64,000 nt of DNA from Caproicibacter sp002399225 (GCA_036756705.1 DAIOKN010000003.1:1-64000), one strand, 5' to 3'; counted from the first letter of the stretch, positions 1 through 8,296 are shown. Notes: a model not told the origin generated them from the sequence alone. A program made the numbers and translations.

Positions 1-32
1 CCGGCAACTTTTTTGATCGTGCCTTTGCTCAT
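1..32 (-). CDS. ntpA: V-type ATP synthase subunit A, N-terminal fragment
   Basis: Only the first ten codons lie in the window (reading MSKGTIKKVAG), then the gene runs off the left edge. The position directly after subunit F and the start resembling catalytic A subunits make this the ATP-hydrolysing/synthesising subunit of the V1 head. The ATG at 30-32 is preceded by a GAAGGAAA ribosome site. The identification rests mainly on operon order (H/G-I-K-E-C-F-A), since no catalytic motif is visible. Confidence 0.8.
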   Translation of the reverse strand, partial: MSKGTIKKVA

Positions 33-40
33 TTTCCTTC

Positions 41-379
41 TCACCTGCTTCTTTCATTTTCGCTGTTGTTGAAGATGATATCGGAGCCGACCGCCTGCTC
101 TACCGTTTCCTTCACGCGGTTCATTCCGATCCCCGTATTTCCGGAAACGCCCGGAATCGGGATGATAGCCGGAAGTTGCCGGGACTCGTACCGCTCAATT
201 TCCGCCGAAAGGCCCTCGAAAGTTGCTTCCGTCACATAAATCACGGCATAATCCGCTTCCGCCAGGCGTTTCAGTTCCCCGGCGGCTTCGGTGAGATCCC
301 GGACCGGGTGGACCTCCAGCCCCACCGAGGCAAATCCGTAAATGCTGTCGCGGTCGCCCAATACGGCGATTTTATACAT
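41..379 (-). CDS. V-type ATP synthase subunit F
   Basis: A 112-residue protein with the subunit F pattern: an N-terminal GDRDSIYGFASVG segment and an alternating beta-alpha fold with AVIYVTE in the middle. Subunit F binds the central shaft and couples rotation in V1; the Enterococcus hirae counterpart is named NtpG. The start overlaps the end of subunit C by 8 bases, and subunit A starts 8 bases beyond its stop, so translation is probably coupled. The ATG at 377-379 has a GAGGGAG ribosome site. Length is normal for the family. Confidence 0.93.
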   Translation of the reverse strand: MYKIAVLGDRDSIYGFASVGLEVHPVRDLTEAAGELKRLAEADYAVIYVTEATFEGLSAEIERYESRQLPAIIPIPGVSGNTGIGMNRVKETVEQAVGSDIIFNNSENERSR

Positions 380-1340
380 ACGTCTCCCTCAGCCTTTCCC
401 GGACGGACTCATCCGAAAGCCGGTTCAGCTTACCGGATAAAATAATCCTGACCGTTTTAATTTCGTTCTCCCGCGCCAGGAGGTAAGCTGCCAGCGGCGC
501 GATCGTAAACGGATTGTATTTTTGCGGGCGGATCTGCTCCGTCAGCAGATCATCGCACCAACGTTCAAACGCGGAGACCGATTTTTTCACGGCGGGCGCG
601 GCCCCGGCATAGGGTGTCAGGGCAAGGTAGTCCAAAATGGCATCGAGCCCGGAAACCGCCTCGTGCGCCAGTTTCTTTACATCCAGCGTGGCGCAAGGCG
701 CAAGGGCACGTTCCAAAAAATCCAGCGTCTTGCCCGTGCGGACGGCGCGCACCGCAATCCGAATATCAGCAGAAGCGACCGTCAGCTCCGCATACTGCCG
801 CAGCATTTCATTTTCAGAAGCTCTGCCCGCTTCCAGTACCGCTTCCAAAGCAGCCCGGTCGATGATCACATCGCACATCTGGCCGTCGTGGTTCTGAAGA
901 AGGACCCGGCAGGCCTCTTCCGCGGCATTCCGCATCCGCTCCGGCAACTGGGCAAAGTCCTGCTCCTGAATGGCTTTTACAATCAGTTTTGGATCGACCG
1001 TGCCATTATTAAAATAGATCTTCGGTGTTTGGGTCTTCATGCAGACTTCCTTGACTGCCGCTTTCAGATTATGAAAATCATTTGCGTACAGAAACACATC
1101 GAAAACCGAAAGGTCGCTAATCAGCTCCCGCATCAGGTTCCAGGTCTTTTCCCGCTCCGCAGCCAGAATTTCTTCGGCGCTGCCGGAAGAGACATCCCAG
1201 CCTTTGTCGGAAAGGACGCGCAGGCAGTCCTCATAGGTTTTGCAGGCCATGAGCTGTTCCATCGTCTGCTTTCCAAAAAGCGAGAGCTCCTTGGAGCGGA
1301 TGCGGGCAACCGCGTATACATAATCCTGTTTTTCGGCCAT
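372..1340 (-). CDS. ntpC: V-type ATP synthase subunit C
   Basis: About 322 residues, all-helical, with the subunit C hallmarks YAVARIRSKE near the N-terminus and the NDFHNLKAAVK segment near residue 90. Subunit C links the central stalk to the membrane rotor ring. I place the start at the ATG 1338-1340 because a GGGGGG ribosome site lies about seven bases before it; an in-frame TTG two codons upstream would sit on top of that site. The gene follows subunit E with a tiny gap and overlaps subunit F at its end. Confidence 0.93.
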   Translation of the reverse strand: MAEKQDYVYAVARIRSKELSLFGKQTMEQLMACKTYEDCLRVLSDKGWDVSSGSAEEILAAEREKTWNLMRELISDLSVFDVFLYANDFHNLKAAVKEVCMKTQTPKIYFNNGTVDPKLIVKAIQEQDFAQLPERMRNAAEEACRVLLQNHDGQMCDVIIDRAALEAVLEAGRASENEMLRQYAELTVASADIRIAVRAVRTGKTLDFLERALAPCATLDVKKLAHEAVSGLDAILDYLALTPYAGAAPAVKKSVSAFERWCDDLLTEQIRPQKYNPFTIAPLAAYLLARENEIKTVRIILSGKLNRLSDESVRERLRETYV

Positions 1341-1342
1341 TT

Positions 1343-1942
1343 TCAACCCCCCGAAAACACGAGCTGGTTTACTTTATCCTGCAACTCATCACGGCGCGCG
1401 TCAAATAAAGCCGAAAACGAGCAGTTTTCCTCAATTCCGCCATAAGACAGCACAAAGCCGCCGTCGAGATTTCTCGCCTGCTTGGAAACTTTTAAAGACG
1501 CGCCCTTTCCCTTGACCGCCTCGTTGAGAAACTTTTCAAAACTTGCAGGAAGCCGTTTGAGATCCGCAGAGGAAAAAAGGATCTCCCCTTTGCGGGCGGG
1601 CGCGTATTTGGCCGCCATTTTCAGAATGAGTTTAAAATACTCGTCGTCGGGCAGGGCATACAGAGACTGCTTCGCTTTCTCGATGATATCCGCAATCAGC
1701 TGCTGCTTTGCGCCCAGAACCTCCTTGCGAGCCTGCAGAGCGGCCGCGGATTTGGCCCGCTCCCGGGCCATGGCTGCCTCTTCTTTGGCGCGCCTGCCGA
1801 CGGCGGCACACTCCTCGGCCGCCTCCTGCCCGGCCCGGCTGCGGATTTCCTCCGCCTGCGCGCGCGCTTTGTTCAGCTTCGCGGAAACAGCCGAGTCGGA
1901 TTCGGACGTGATATCCTGTATGATTTTATCTAACCCTGTCAT
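1343..1942 (-). CDS. ntpE: V-type ATP synthase subunit E (peripheral stalk)
   Basis: A 199-residue protein. Residues about 15-95 form a long Ala/Glu/Lys/Arg-rich coiled coil, and the C-terminal third is the globular domain (LDGGFVLSYGGIEENCSFSA) that contacts the V1 head. With the small H/G-like subunit it forms the peripheral stalk that holds the stator against the torque of the rotor. The ATG at 1940-1942 is preceded by TAGGAGA. It sits between the K and C subunit genes, as in other clostridial and enterococcal V-ATPase operons. Confidence 0.92.
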   Translation of the reverse strand: MTGLDKIIQDITSESDSAVSAKLNKARAQAEEIRSRAGQEAAEECAAVGRRAKEEAAMARERAKSAAALQARKEVLGAKQQLIADIIEKAKQSLYALPDDEYFKLILKMAAKYAPARKGEILFSSADLKRLPASFEKFLNEAVKGKGASLKVSKQARNLDGGFVLSYGGIEENCSFSALFDARRDELQDKVNQLVFSGG

Positions 1943-1961
1943 TGACCAGTTCTCCTAACTG

Positions 1962-2456
1962 TTAAACTTTCAGTGCGCCGACGCCAAAAATTGCGAGGAT
2001 AGAAACCAGAAGAGCAAGGATTGCATAGGTTTCAACCATTGCGGGGAAAATCATGGCTTTGCCGAATTGGTCCGGGCGCTTGGCGACAAGCCCGATACTG
2101 GCCACTGCGGCGTTGCCCTGATGAATGGCGGAAAAATAACCGACGATTGCCATCGGCAGGCAGGCCGCAAGGTACAAAAGGCCCTTTGCGCCGGAAATTG
2201 CCGCCGCGCCGCCGCCGAGGATGCCGATCTGAGAAAGAGCAATAAACGCAATCAGCAGGCCGTAGATGCCCTGCGTGCCGGGAAGAAGCTGAAGAACCAG
2301 CACCTTGCCGAACAGGGAAGGATCTTCCGTCACCACGCCGGCCGCTGCCTGGCCGGTTTTGCCTACTCCGGACGCAGAGCCCATTCCGGGCAGAAGCGCT
2401 GCGAGCGCCGCGCCAAGAAGCGCAAGGGGAAGCCCAATACTATTAAAAAAGTTCAT
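1962..2456 (-). CDS. ntpK: V-type ATP synthase subunit K (rotor-ring proteolipid), Na+-type ligand set
   Basis: A 164-residue membrane protein made of two repeats of a helical hairpin (four membrane segments). The ion-binding glutamate is E142 (AMVETYA), as in E. hirae NtpK E139. The other NtpK sodium ligands also appear conserved: L58, T61 and Q62 in LPGTQG, and Q113 in IHQGN. This argues for Na+ rather than H+ coupling; the residue match is by eye against the known E. hirae sequence. The start overlaps the stop of subunit I by four bases (ATGA), with GGAGGAAAATG upstream. Confidence 0.95.
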   Translation of the reverse strand: MNFFNSIGLPLALLGAALAALLPGMGSASGVGKTGQAAAGVVTEDPSLFGKVLVLQLLPGTQGIYGLLIAFIALSQIGILGGGAAAISGAKGLLYLAACLPMAIVGYFSAIHQGNAAVASIGLVAKRPDQFGKAMIFPAMVETYAILALLVSILAIFGVGALKV

Positions 2457-4480
2457 AATTCATTTTCCTCCTTGAATTGATAATATTTGGTATGAGCGCT
2501 TGCGGAAAATGGGGTGAACTTCCGCCCGCCGCCCGAATAAAACTTGCCGAAAAATTCCACATACTGAAGACGGTTCGTGTGCACATAGGCTCCCAGCATA
2601 TTGATTGCGATGTTCATCGTGTGGCCGATCACAAAAATCAGGATAAAGGCGATGACCCCGACCACGCCGCTGCCGATCATGCTGGCCATTTTATTGACCA
2701 CGCTTGCGATGACGCTGGTTGCAAGGCCAAGCGCAAGCAGCCTTGAATAAGAGAGAACGTCGCTCAGCCATCCGGTGACATTGTAAAGGGAATAAAGGCC
2801 TTTCATAATCCGTTTCACCGGGTTGCGCGAATCGCGCCCGCCCGTCAGAATAATGCCGACCGCGGCAACTGCTGAAAGGATGGCGGCAACATGCGCCGCA
2901 GAAGGAGAAATGACAAATTTCAGGCTGAACATGTTTCTCATCATGCTGGTGCTGAGCAACAGGACGGTCAGCCCGATAATCAGCATGTACCAGAAAATGA
3001 CATCGCACACGGCGTCACCATAGCGTTTTGTGTGGAGCGCCTGGTACAGGTTGGCGCCGAGCCCGGCAAACAAATGGATCAGACCGACCAGCATGCAAAA
3101 CACCAGAAGACGCATTGGCTGGTTCAGCGGGGCAAACCAAACTGCCGGAATCGTCACATTGGCGTGGAAGAAAGTTTTCCCCACTACGTCGACCACATCA
3201 CCGAAGTAGCTGCCGAACATCACTCCCCAGAAGGTTGTGGAAAGCCCGCAGTAGAAAAACATGTTGAGCGTCCGATGAAGGGACGGAGACATGTGAGGAT
3301 GTTTTTTCATCAGGATGAGCGTGATCAGCGTCATGATGATCCCGTAAGCCGCATCCCCCAGCATCATGCCATACAGGAAATAATAGAACGGAGCCATCAG
3401 CGCGGTCGGATCGATTTCTCCCTTTGCCGGAAGACTGAACGACTGCACAACGTCTTCCACCGGGGTTGCAAACGAGTTGTTTTTCAAAAGGACGGGAACG
3501 TCTTCCTTTTCCTCGGGTTCTGAAAATTTGATCGCCACGTTAAACTTTTTGCTGAGCGCAGCCTCAAGGGCCTCCGCTTTCCGGGCAGGCACATAGCCGG
3601 TCATCAGAAAAGTCCGTTTCGACTGCGACAGGCGGCCGATCACTTCATATTTGTCTGACCGCATGGTATCATAATCTTCCAAAAGCTCCAGGTCAACCCG
3701 CCGGCCGGCACCGCTCTTGATTTCGGCTTCGTCCTGCTCAATCGAAGCTCCGCATTTTTCTTCCTCCACCTTCAAATCTTCCATCCGCTGCTTTGGCGGT
3801 TTGTCCGGCTCAACGGCCAGCTTTGCAAAGCCCATTGAATTCAGGGCAGCTGCATAAGCTTTCTGATCCTTCTTTTCACAGATCAAAAAAAGATAAGTCT
3901 GATCCTGCATCGCGCTGATTATTTCCGCGTTGAAAGGCCCTGCTTTCGGTGCCGCCTGCGCCAAGCTTTCGCTCAGCCCGGTCTGCGTCAAAGCGCCCAC
4001 TACGGAGCCAATGAAAGCAGCGGTCGTTTTCGTCCCCGTAAAATTCATGGGGACGTCAAGCGCCATCCATGGGGAAAGCGCTTCCCGCTCCAGCCCGATG
4101 CGGACGATCTCCGCGCGGTTTTCCGCAATATTCTTGTCAAGCTCTTCCAGCCGGCCCGCGATGCGGAGCACTTCGTCATGCCGCTGGGCAAATTCTTCGT
4201 ACTGCTGCACAGTCAGCTGCTTTTTTCCGTTCAGCGCCGCCAGCATCGGCCGGTTTTCCGGTGCGGTCCGGTCCAGAATTTCAAGTGCGCGTTTGGCTGT
4301 CAAAATATTTTTTGCAAACGTAGCGTGGGAATCCGACAGATCGCTTTTTTGAAAGATCCCGTCTTCCAGCTTGGTGTCGCTAATTTCGACGACGCCGCGG
4401 CGCTGAAGATCCTCCAGAATCCGCTTGCGGTCTCTTTTAAGCGCGCAGAGTACCACGCGCTTCATATGTACTACTGCCAA
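2453..4480 (-). CDS. ntpI: V-type ATP synthase subunit I (stator a-subunit)
   Basis: A 675-residue protein: a cytoplasmic N-terminal half with coiled coils (about 1-340), then a membrane half with seven or eight hydrophobic segments from about residue 350. The conserved arginine that acts on the rotor glutamate is R580 in SYSRLLALGL. The start is TTG at 4478-4480: a GGAGG site lies about ten bases before it, whereas the in-frame ATG five codons later is too far away, and the resulting MAVVHMKRV start matches the family. This is the membrane stator that forms the ion half-channels with the K ring. Confidence 0.93.
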   Translation of the reverse strand: MAVVHMKRVVLCALKRDRKRILEDLQRRGVVEISDTKLEDGIFQKSDLSDSHATFAKNILTAKRALEILDRTAPENRPMLAALNGKKQLTVQQYEEFAQRHDEVLRIAGRLEELDKNIAENRAEIVRIGLEREALSPWMALDVPMNFTGTKTTAAFIGSVVGALTQTGLSESLAQAAPKAGPFNAEIISAMQDQTYLFLICEKKDQKAYAAALNSMGFAKLAVEPDKPPKQRMEDLKVEEEKCGASIEQDEAEIKSGAGRRVDLELLEDYDTMRSDKYEVIGRLSQSKRTFLMTGYVPARKAEALEAALSKKFNVAIKFSEPEEKEDVPVLLKNNSFATPVEDVVQSFSLPAKGEIDPTALMAPFYYFLYGMMLGDAAYGIIMTLITLILMKKHPHMSPSLHRTLNMFFYCGLSTTFWGVMFGSYFGDVVDVVGKTFFHANVTIPAVWFAPLNQPMRLLVFCMLVGLIHLFAGLGANLYQALHTKRYGDAVCDVIFWYMLIIGLTVLLLSTSMMRNMFSLKFVISPSAAHVAAILSAVAAVGIILTGGRDSRNPVKRIMKGLYSLYNVTGWLSDVLSYSRLLALGLATSVIASVVNKMASMIGSGVVGVIAFILIFVIGHTMNIAINMLGAYVHTNRLQYVEFFGKFYSGGGRKFTPFSASAHTKYYQFKEENEL

Positions 4481-4517
4481 TTGGATTGTCCCTCCTTGCG
4501 TCCGGCGCTGGCAGGTT

Positions 4518-4826
4518 TCAAATCAGTTCGGATAAAACAAGCCGAACCGCTTCGTCCTGCCGGCGCTGCGCAGTTTTGCGCAGCGACTCAATCTGGGAAG
4601 CGATTTTGGACTGCGCATTCTGTTCGATCTCACCACCCTGCCGGTTTGCTTCGGCAAGAAGTGACTGCGCTTCCTGCTTTGCTTTTTTCAGCATTGCATC
4701 TTTGTTCGCTGCAGCTTTTTCACGTGCATCCTGCAGAATGGCATCGCACTGCTTGTCGGCCTGCTCCTCTGCTTTTTTCGCGTCGGACTCCGCTTTTTTA
4801 ATTTCATCTACGATTTCCGTTGCCAT
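4518..4826 (-). CDS. V-type ATP synthase subunit H/G-like (peripheral-stalk coiled coil)
   Basis: A 102-residue, almost wholly helical protein rich in Ala, Glu, Lys and Gln, with heptad-like spacing. It is the first gene of the V-ATPase operon, the place of E. hirae ntpF (subunit G/H type), which pairs with subunit E in the peripheral stalk. Such short coiled coils have weak sequence identity, so the call leans on context and composition. The ATG at 4824-4826 has a GAGGTG ribosome site seven bases upstream. The likely operon promoter is at 4900-4928. Confidence 0.85.
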   Translation of the reverse strand: MATEIVDEIKKAESDAKKAEEQADKQCDAILQDAREKAAANKDAMLKKAKQEAQSLLAEANRQGGEIEQNAQSKIASQIESLRKTAQRRQDEAVRLVLSELI

Positions 4827-4899
4827 TTTTTCACCTCGACCCCGCCAATATTTTTTGCCAATTTACTTCTTTAATAAAAATTGTATCCACTAGATTTTT

Positions 4900-4928
4900 A
4901 TTTTACATCTAAGTTGAAAAATAATCAA
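4900..4928 (-). promoter_or_regulatory. Likely sigma-A promoter of the V-ATPase operon
   Basis: On the minus strand, TTGATT (-35, at 4923-4928) is separated by 17 bases from TAAAAT (-10, at 4900-4905), giving a leader of roughly 70 bases before the first gene. Four of six and five of six consensus bases match. Confidence 0.6.
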
Positions 4929-5096
4929 TCCATTCCGCCGCTTTTCTTATATTTCTTGGCGGCAAATTAAAATTTCATTAAAAAAGATTTAGCACTTTCT
5001 GTATTCTCATGAAGAACCTCGTCGAAAAATAGACAATAGAAATTTCAGACGGAACCCTCCTTTGAAATCTTTGCCAGCAACTTCACCAATTTTTTC

Positions 5097-5125
5097 ATGC
5101 CAAATTGCGGCGAAAGGACTATAAT
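5097..5125 (+). promoter_or_regulatory. Likely sigma-A promoter of the AmmeMemoRadiSam operon
   Basis: A perfect TATAAT at 5120-5125 with a weaker -35 (ATGCCA, 5097-5102) 17 bases upstream, about 85 bases before the GTG start of the fused B-A gene. Confidence 0.5.
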
Positions 5126-5212
5126 AAATAAGAGGAAGAAAGGGCAAAAACGAAAAACATAACTGCTGAAAAAGCACTCTCTAAAAATATAAAAGAAAGG
5201 ATGTAATTTGTT

Positions 5213-6598
5213 GTGGCTGTAATCGGAGCATTTATTATGCCGCATCCGCCAATCATTGTTCCTTCCGTTGGGAAAGGGGAAGAACAGAAAATTCAGAAAA
5301 CGGCACAGGCCTATGCTCACGCAGCGGAAGAAATTGCCCGGATGAAACCGGAAACTCTGGTTGTTCTCTCTCCGCATGCCGTCGCTTATGCCGATTACCT
5401 GCATATTTCCCCCGGCGCAACGGCCAAGGGAGATTTGTCCGAATTCGGATCTGCGGACCCTCCGCTGGAATTTGACTGCGACACTCAGTTCGTTGCGGCC
5501 CTGTCAGAGGAAGCCGCCCGCCGCCGCATCCCCGCCGGCACTTTTGGGGACAAGCACCGGCCGATCGACCACGGGGCATTGGTGCCCCTCACGTTTATCA
5601 CCCAGGCATACCGCGATTTTCGGCTGGTCCGGTGTTCGATTTCCGGCCTGAGCGCACTGACGCATTACCGCTTCGGCCAATGTATTGCGCACACTGCAGA
5701 GCTCCTGGACCGAAGGGTTATTCTGATCGCCAGCGGGGATCTTTCCCACAAGTTAAAGGGAAGCGGCCCGTACGGCTATGCGGAGGAAGGGCCGCAGTTC
5801 GACCGCGAGGTGACGGCGGCAATGAAAGCCGGAGATTTCATGCGCTTTCTGACCTTTGACGCGGACTTCTGCGAGATGGCGGCAGAATGCGGTCTGCCTT
5901 CGTTTCAGATCATGGCGGGGACCTTCGACGGACAGTCCGTGCTGCCGGAATTTCTCTCCTATGAAGGGACGTTCGGAGTCGGCTACGCGGTCTGCGGATT
6001 TACTCCGCTGGGGCCGGACGACAGCCGCCGGTTTGGGAAAGAGCTGGAAAAGGGCCAAAAGGAAACCCTTCAGAAGCAAAAGGAAAACGAGGACGAATAT
6101 GTCAGGCTTGCACGGCTGTCACTGGAAACCTGGATCACAAAAGGGCAGCGCGCTTCCCTGCCGGAAAATCTGCCGCCCGATCTGAAGGAACGCCGTGCCG
6201 GAGTGTTCGTCTCGCTGAAAAAGGACGGGCAGCTACGCGGCTGCATCGGAACCATTCAGGCAACCCGCTCCTGCATTGCGGAAGAAATCATGCAGAACGC
6301 GGTTAGCGCCGGCACGCAGGATCCCCGGTTCGACTCTGTTTACGAGAAGGAACTGCCGGAGCTGGTTTACAGCGTTGATGTGCTGGGGAAAGCGGAACCC
6401 GCCGCTTCTTTTGAAGAGCTCGATGCCATCCGGTACGGAGTGATCGTCCGCAACGGGAACCGCTGCGGACTTCTTCTTCCGAATCTCCCCGGTGTAAAAA
6501 CGCCCCAGGAGCAGGTGCAGATTGCCCTGCGCAAAGCCGGAATTCGGGAAACCGAACCCTACACCATGGAGCGATTTGAGGTGGTGCGTCACATATGA
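5213..6598 (+). CDS. AmmeMemoRadiSam system protein B-A fusion (Memo/LigB-like + AMMECR1)
   Basis: A 461-residue protein with two domains. Residues about 1-265 resemble the LigB/Memo class-III-dioxygenase fold (MPHPPII at 9-15, SPHA at 53-56, DLSH at 176-179). Residues about 295-461 are an AMMECR1 domain with the hallmark LRGCIG at 341-346. A charged linker (about 270-295) joins them. In the AmmeMemoRadiSam system these two parts co-occur with a radical SAM enzyme; the reaction is not known to me. The GTG start follows AGAAAGG. The stop overlaps the next gene by four bases. Confidence 0.93.
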   Translation: MAVIGAFIMPHPPIIVPSVGKGEEQKIQKTAQAYAHAAEEIARMKPETLVVLSPHAVAYADYLHISPGATAKGDLSEFGSADPPLEFDCDTQFVAALSEEAARRRIPAGTFGDKHRPIDHGALVPLTFITQAYRDFRLVRCSISGLSALTHYRFGQCIAHTAELLDRRVILIASGDLSHKLKGSGPYGYAEEGPQFDREVTAAMKAGDFMRFLTFDADFCEMAAECGLPSFQIMAGTFDGQSVLPEFLSYEGTFGVGYAVCGFTPLGPDDSRRFGKELEKGQKETLQKQKENEDEYVRLARLSLETWITKGQRASLPENLPPDLKERRAGVFVSLKKDGQLRGCIGTIQATRSCIAEEIMQNAVSAGTQDPRFDSVYEKELPELVYSVDVLGKAEPAASFEELDAIRYGVIVRNGNRCGLLLPNLPGVKTPQEQVQIALRKAGIRETEPYTMERFEVVRHI

Positions 6599-7425
6599 GT
6601 AAAATAATCTGCAAAACCTGCCCCCGCAGATGCGCCCTGGAAGAAGGACAGACCGGTTTCTGCGGCGCGCGGTCAAACCGAAACGGCAAAATTGCCGCCG
6701 ACAACTACGGCAGACTGACGGCGATTGCACTGGACCCTGTGGAAAAGAAGCCGCTGCGCCGGTTTTTCCCCGGCAGCCGGATCCTATCCGTCGGGAGCTA
6801 TGGCTGCAACCTGCGCTGTCCGTTTTGCCAAAACCACGATATTTCCATGGCGAGGCGCAGCGGAGACGGAACGCGGTTTCTTTCCCCCTCTGCGCTGGCC
6901 GAGGAAGCACTGGAACTGAAGTCCCGCGGAAATATCGGCATCGCCTTCACCTACAACGAGCCTCTAATCTGCCCGGAATATCTGCTGGACTGCTCCCGGC
7001 TCAACCGGAAGAACGGCCTGAAAAATGTTGTGGTGACCAACGGTTACATAAGCTCCGAAACGCTTGAGCTCCTGCTGCCCACGCTGGACGCCATGAACAT
7101 CGACCTCAAAAGCTTCTCCCCCGAATTTTACCGGAAGATCGGCGGAGAACTGGAAGAAGTCAAGCGCACCATCTCCCGGGCATCCGAAGCCTGCCATGTC
7201 GAGGTGACAACGCTGATTATTCCGGGAGAAAACGACACGCCTGAGGAAATGGAGCGTCTTTCCGGCTGGCTGGCGGAAGTAAACCCGGAAATTCCGCTGC
7301 ACATTACGCGGTTTTTCCCCCGCTACAAAATGAAGGATCGGGCCCCGACACCGATCGCAACGATTTATACCCTCGCTGACATCGCCCGGCGAAACTTGCG
7401 GTATGTTTATGAAGGCAATATCTGA
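6595..7425 (+). CDS. amrS: AmmeMemoRadiSam system radical SAM enzyme
   Basis: A 276-residue radical SAM protein. The [4Fe-4S]-SAM cysteines are C71, C75 and C78 in GCNLRCPFCQN. An N-terminal cysteine group (C6, C9, C13, C23) resembles that of PflA-like activases of this family and could hold a second metal. It should generate a 5'-deoxyadenosyl radical; the substrate is unknown and presumably handled with the fused B-A protein encoded just upstream, with which it shares a four-base ATGA overlap. Confidence 0.93.
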   Translation: MSKIICKTCPRRCALEEGQTGFCGARSNRNGKIAADNYGRLTAIALDPVEKKPLRRFFPGSRILSVGSYGCNLRCPFCQNHDISMARRSGDGTRFLSPSALAEEALELKSRGNIGIAFTYNEPLICPEYLLDCSRLNRKNGLKNVVVTNGYISSETLELLLPTLDAMNIDLKSFSPEFYRKIGGELEEVKRTISRASEACHVEVTTLIIPGENDTPEEMERLSGWLAEVNPEIPLHITRFFPRYKMKDRAPTPIATIYTLADIARRNLRYVYEGNI

Positions 7426-7438
7426 GAACGAAACACAG

Positions 7439-7470
7439 GCGGGGCTCCGGCAAATTTGCCGGAGCCCCGC
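7439..7470. terminator. Bidirectional terminator
   Basis: A perfect 32-base palindrome with 16-base arms (GCGGGGCTCCGGCAAA and its complement) lies between the convergent amrS and the minus-strand gene at 7494. The T-tract is weak (TTTCCTTTC) but the stem is very stable. Confidence 0.85.
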
Positions 7471-7493
7471 TTTCCTTTCGGCCTGCCGACCGA

Positions 7494-8174
7494 TTACTGA
7501 ACCCCTTCGATTTTCTTAACAAACATTCTCTGGGAATTATTGCCCTTATAAACCCCGGTGTAAGTAACTTTCACATTCTGTCCAGCCTTAAAACCGTTGT
7601 CCAGGTTAATTAGCTTAACGCCGAGCCTGCGCACGGTCAGGTCGTGCCCGTCCGTCGTATGGATTTCGACGCTCATCATAGCGGCATCTTTCACAACGCC
7701 CGTAACCGTATGTTCCTTTTTGCCAAAGGCCGGGTCATCCTTTGCAAGGATCGGAGCGGAGTCCTGATAAGTATAGGTATAGACCTTTCCATCTTTCGGG
7801 CTGTAGAGCAGAAGCGGGCCTTCCACATAGTCCTCATCCCACGCGGAATAAGTCCGGTAGGTTACGCCGCCTACCTTAGCCGGCTTGTCGGTTTCCTCCT
7901 TAAGTTTGTATTTTTTCCAGTCAAGCGGAACTTCCGACTGAATTTTCTTTGTGATCTGCCCATTCGTCAGGCTGGAAACGCCTTCCGATTCCTTTGACGA
8001 GGACAGTTCCTGGGAAGACGGTTCAACGGAAGAGATCTCAGACGAGGCCACCGGCTCGGAACTTGAAGAAGATGACAAGCTTTGTCCTGGAACATTCTTG
8101 CCAGTAAACAGAAAGACGCCCCCACAAATAGCCACGACCGCGACAATTAAAAGGATCCAACCAGTTTTTTTCAT
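7494..8174 (-). CDS. Membrane-anchored secreted protein of unknown function
   Basis: I do not recognise a named family. The 226-residue product starts MKKTGW, has one membrane segment or uncleaved signal (about residues 5-25), a Ser-rich linker (about 30-70), a middle part with many Tyr and Lys, and a beta-rich C-terminus (HTVTGVVKDAAMMSVEIHT onward) that resembles the small OB-like domains of Firmicutes lipoproteins. There is no lipobox cysteine. The ATG at 8172-8174 is chosen because AGGAGG lies eleven bases upstream. It is a single-gene unit between its own promoter and the shared terminator at 7439-7470. Confidence 0.8.
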   Translation of the reverse strand: MKKTGWILLIVAVVAICGGVFLFTGKNVPGQSLSSSSSSEPVASSEISSVEPSSQELSSSKESEGVSSLTNGQITKKIQSEVPLDWKKYKLKEETDKPAKVGGVTYRTYSAWDEDYVEGPLLLYSPKDGKVYTYTYQDSAPILAKDDPAFGKKEHTVTGVVKDAAMMSVEIHTTDGHDLTVRRLGVKLINLDNGFKAGQNVKVTYTGVYKGNNSQRMFVKKIEGVQ

Positions 8175-8222
8175 TGTAATGATGCCTCCTGTTAAACTGC
8201 TTCCGGAATGTTTTGTCTTTTT

Positions 8223-8251
8223 ACTATACATTATTTTCTACTCAAATTCAA
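8223..8251 (-). promoter_or_regulatory. Likely sigma-A promoter of the membrane-anchored protein gene
   Basis: On the minus strand TTGAAT (8246-8251) and TATAGT (8223-8228) are spaced by 17 bases, about 50 bases upstream of the ATG at 8174. Confidence 0.6.
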
Positions 8252-8296
8252 TAAATAAGACAAAACTGTAAGGAATCGGCTCGCCACTTTTCGCCG

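Larger units (their letters stand above)
4827..5212. other. Divergent intergenic region between the V-ATPase and AmmeMemoRadiSam operons
   Basis: These 386 AT-rich bases carry a sigma-A-like promoter for each of the divergent operons and no protein-coding gene I can support. Two tiny minus-strand ORFs (17 and 10 codons) are present but look incidental. I recognise no riboswitch or strong terminator. Confidence 0.6.

Noticed and set aside
522..1445. Long plus-strand open frame opposite V-ATPase subunit C
   Set aside because: It is a shadow of a confident minus-strand gene: no ribosome site, no family pattern, biased composition. The same holds for long frames opposite cheA (26153-27268), sbcC, flhA and motB (50873-51412).
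4978..5010. Ten-codon minus-strand ORF (MRIQKVLNLF) with a GAGG site, upstream of the V-ATPase operon
   Set aside because: Too short to support, and the better V-ATPase promoter lies downstream of it, so it is probably not in the transcript.
5045..5404. Minus-strand 119-codon reading frame opposite the fused AmmeMemoRadiSam gene, ending in a cationic MKKLVKLLAKISKEGSV stretch
   Set aside because: Most of it is antisense to a clear gene. The 17-codon end piece (5045-5098) looks like an amphipathic peptide but has no ribosome site.
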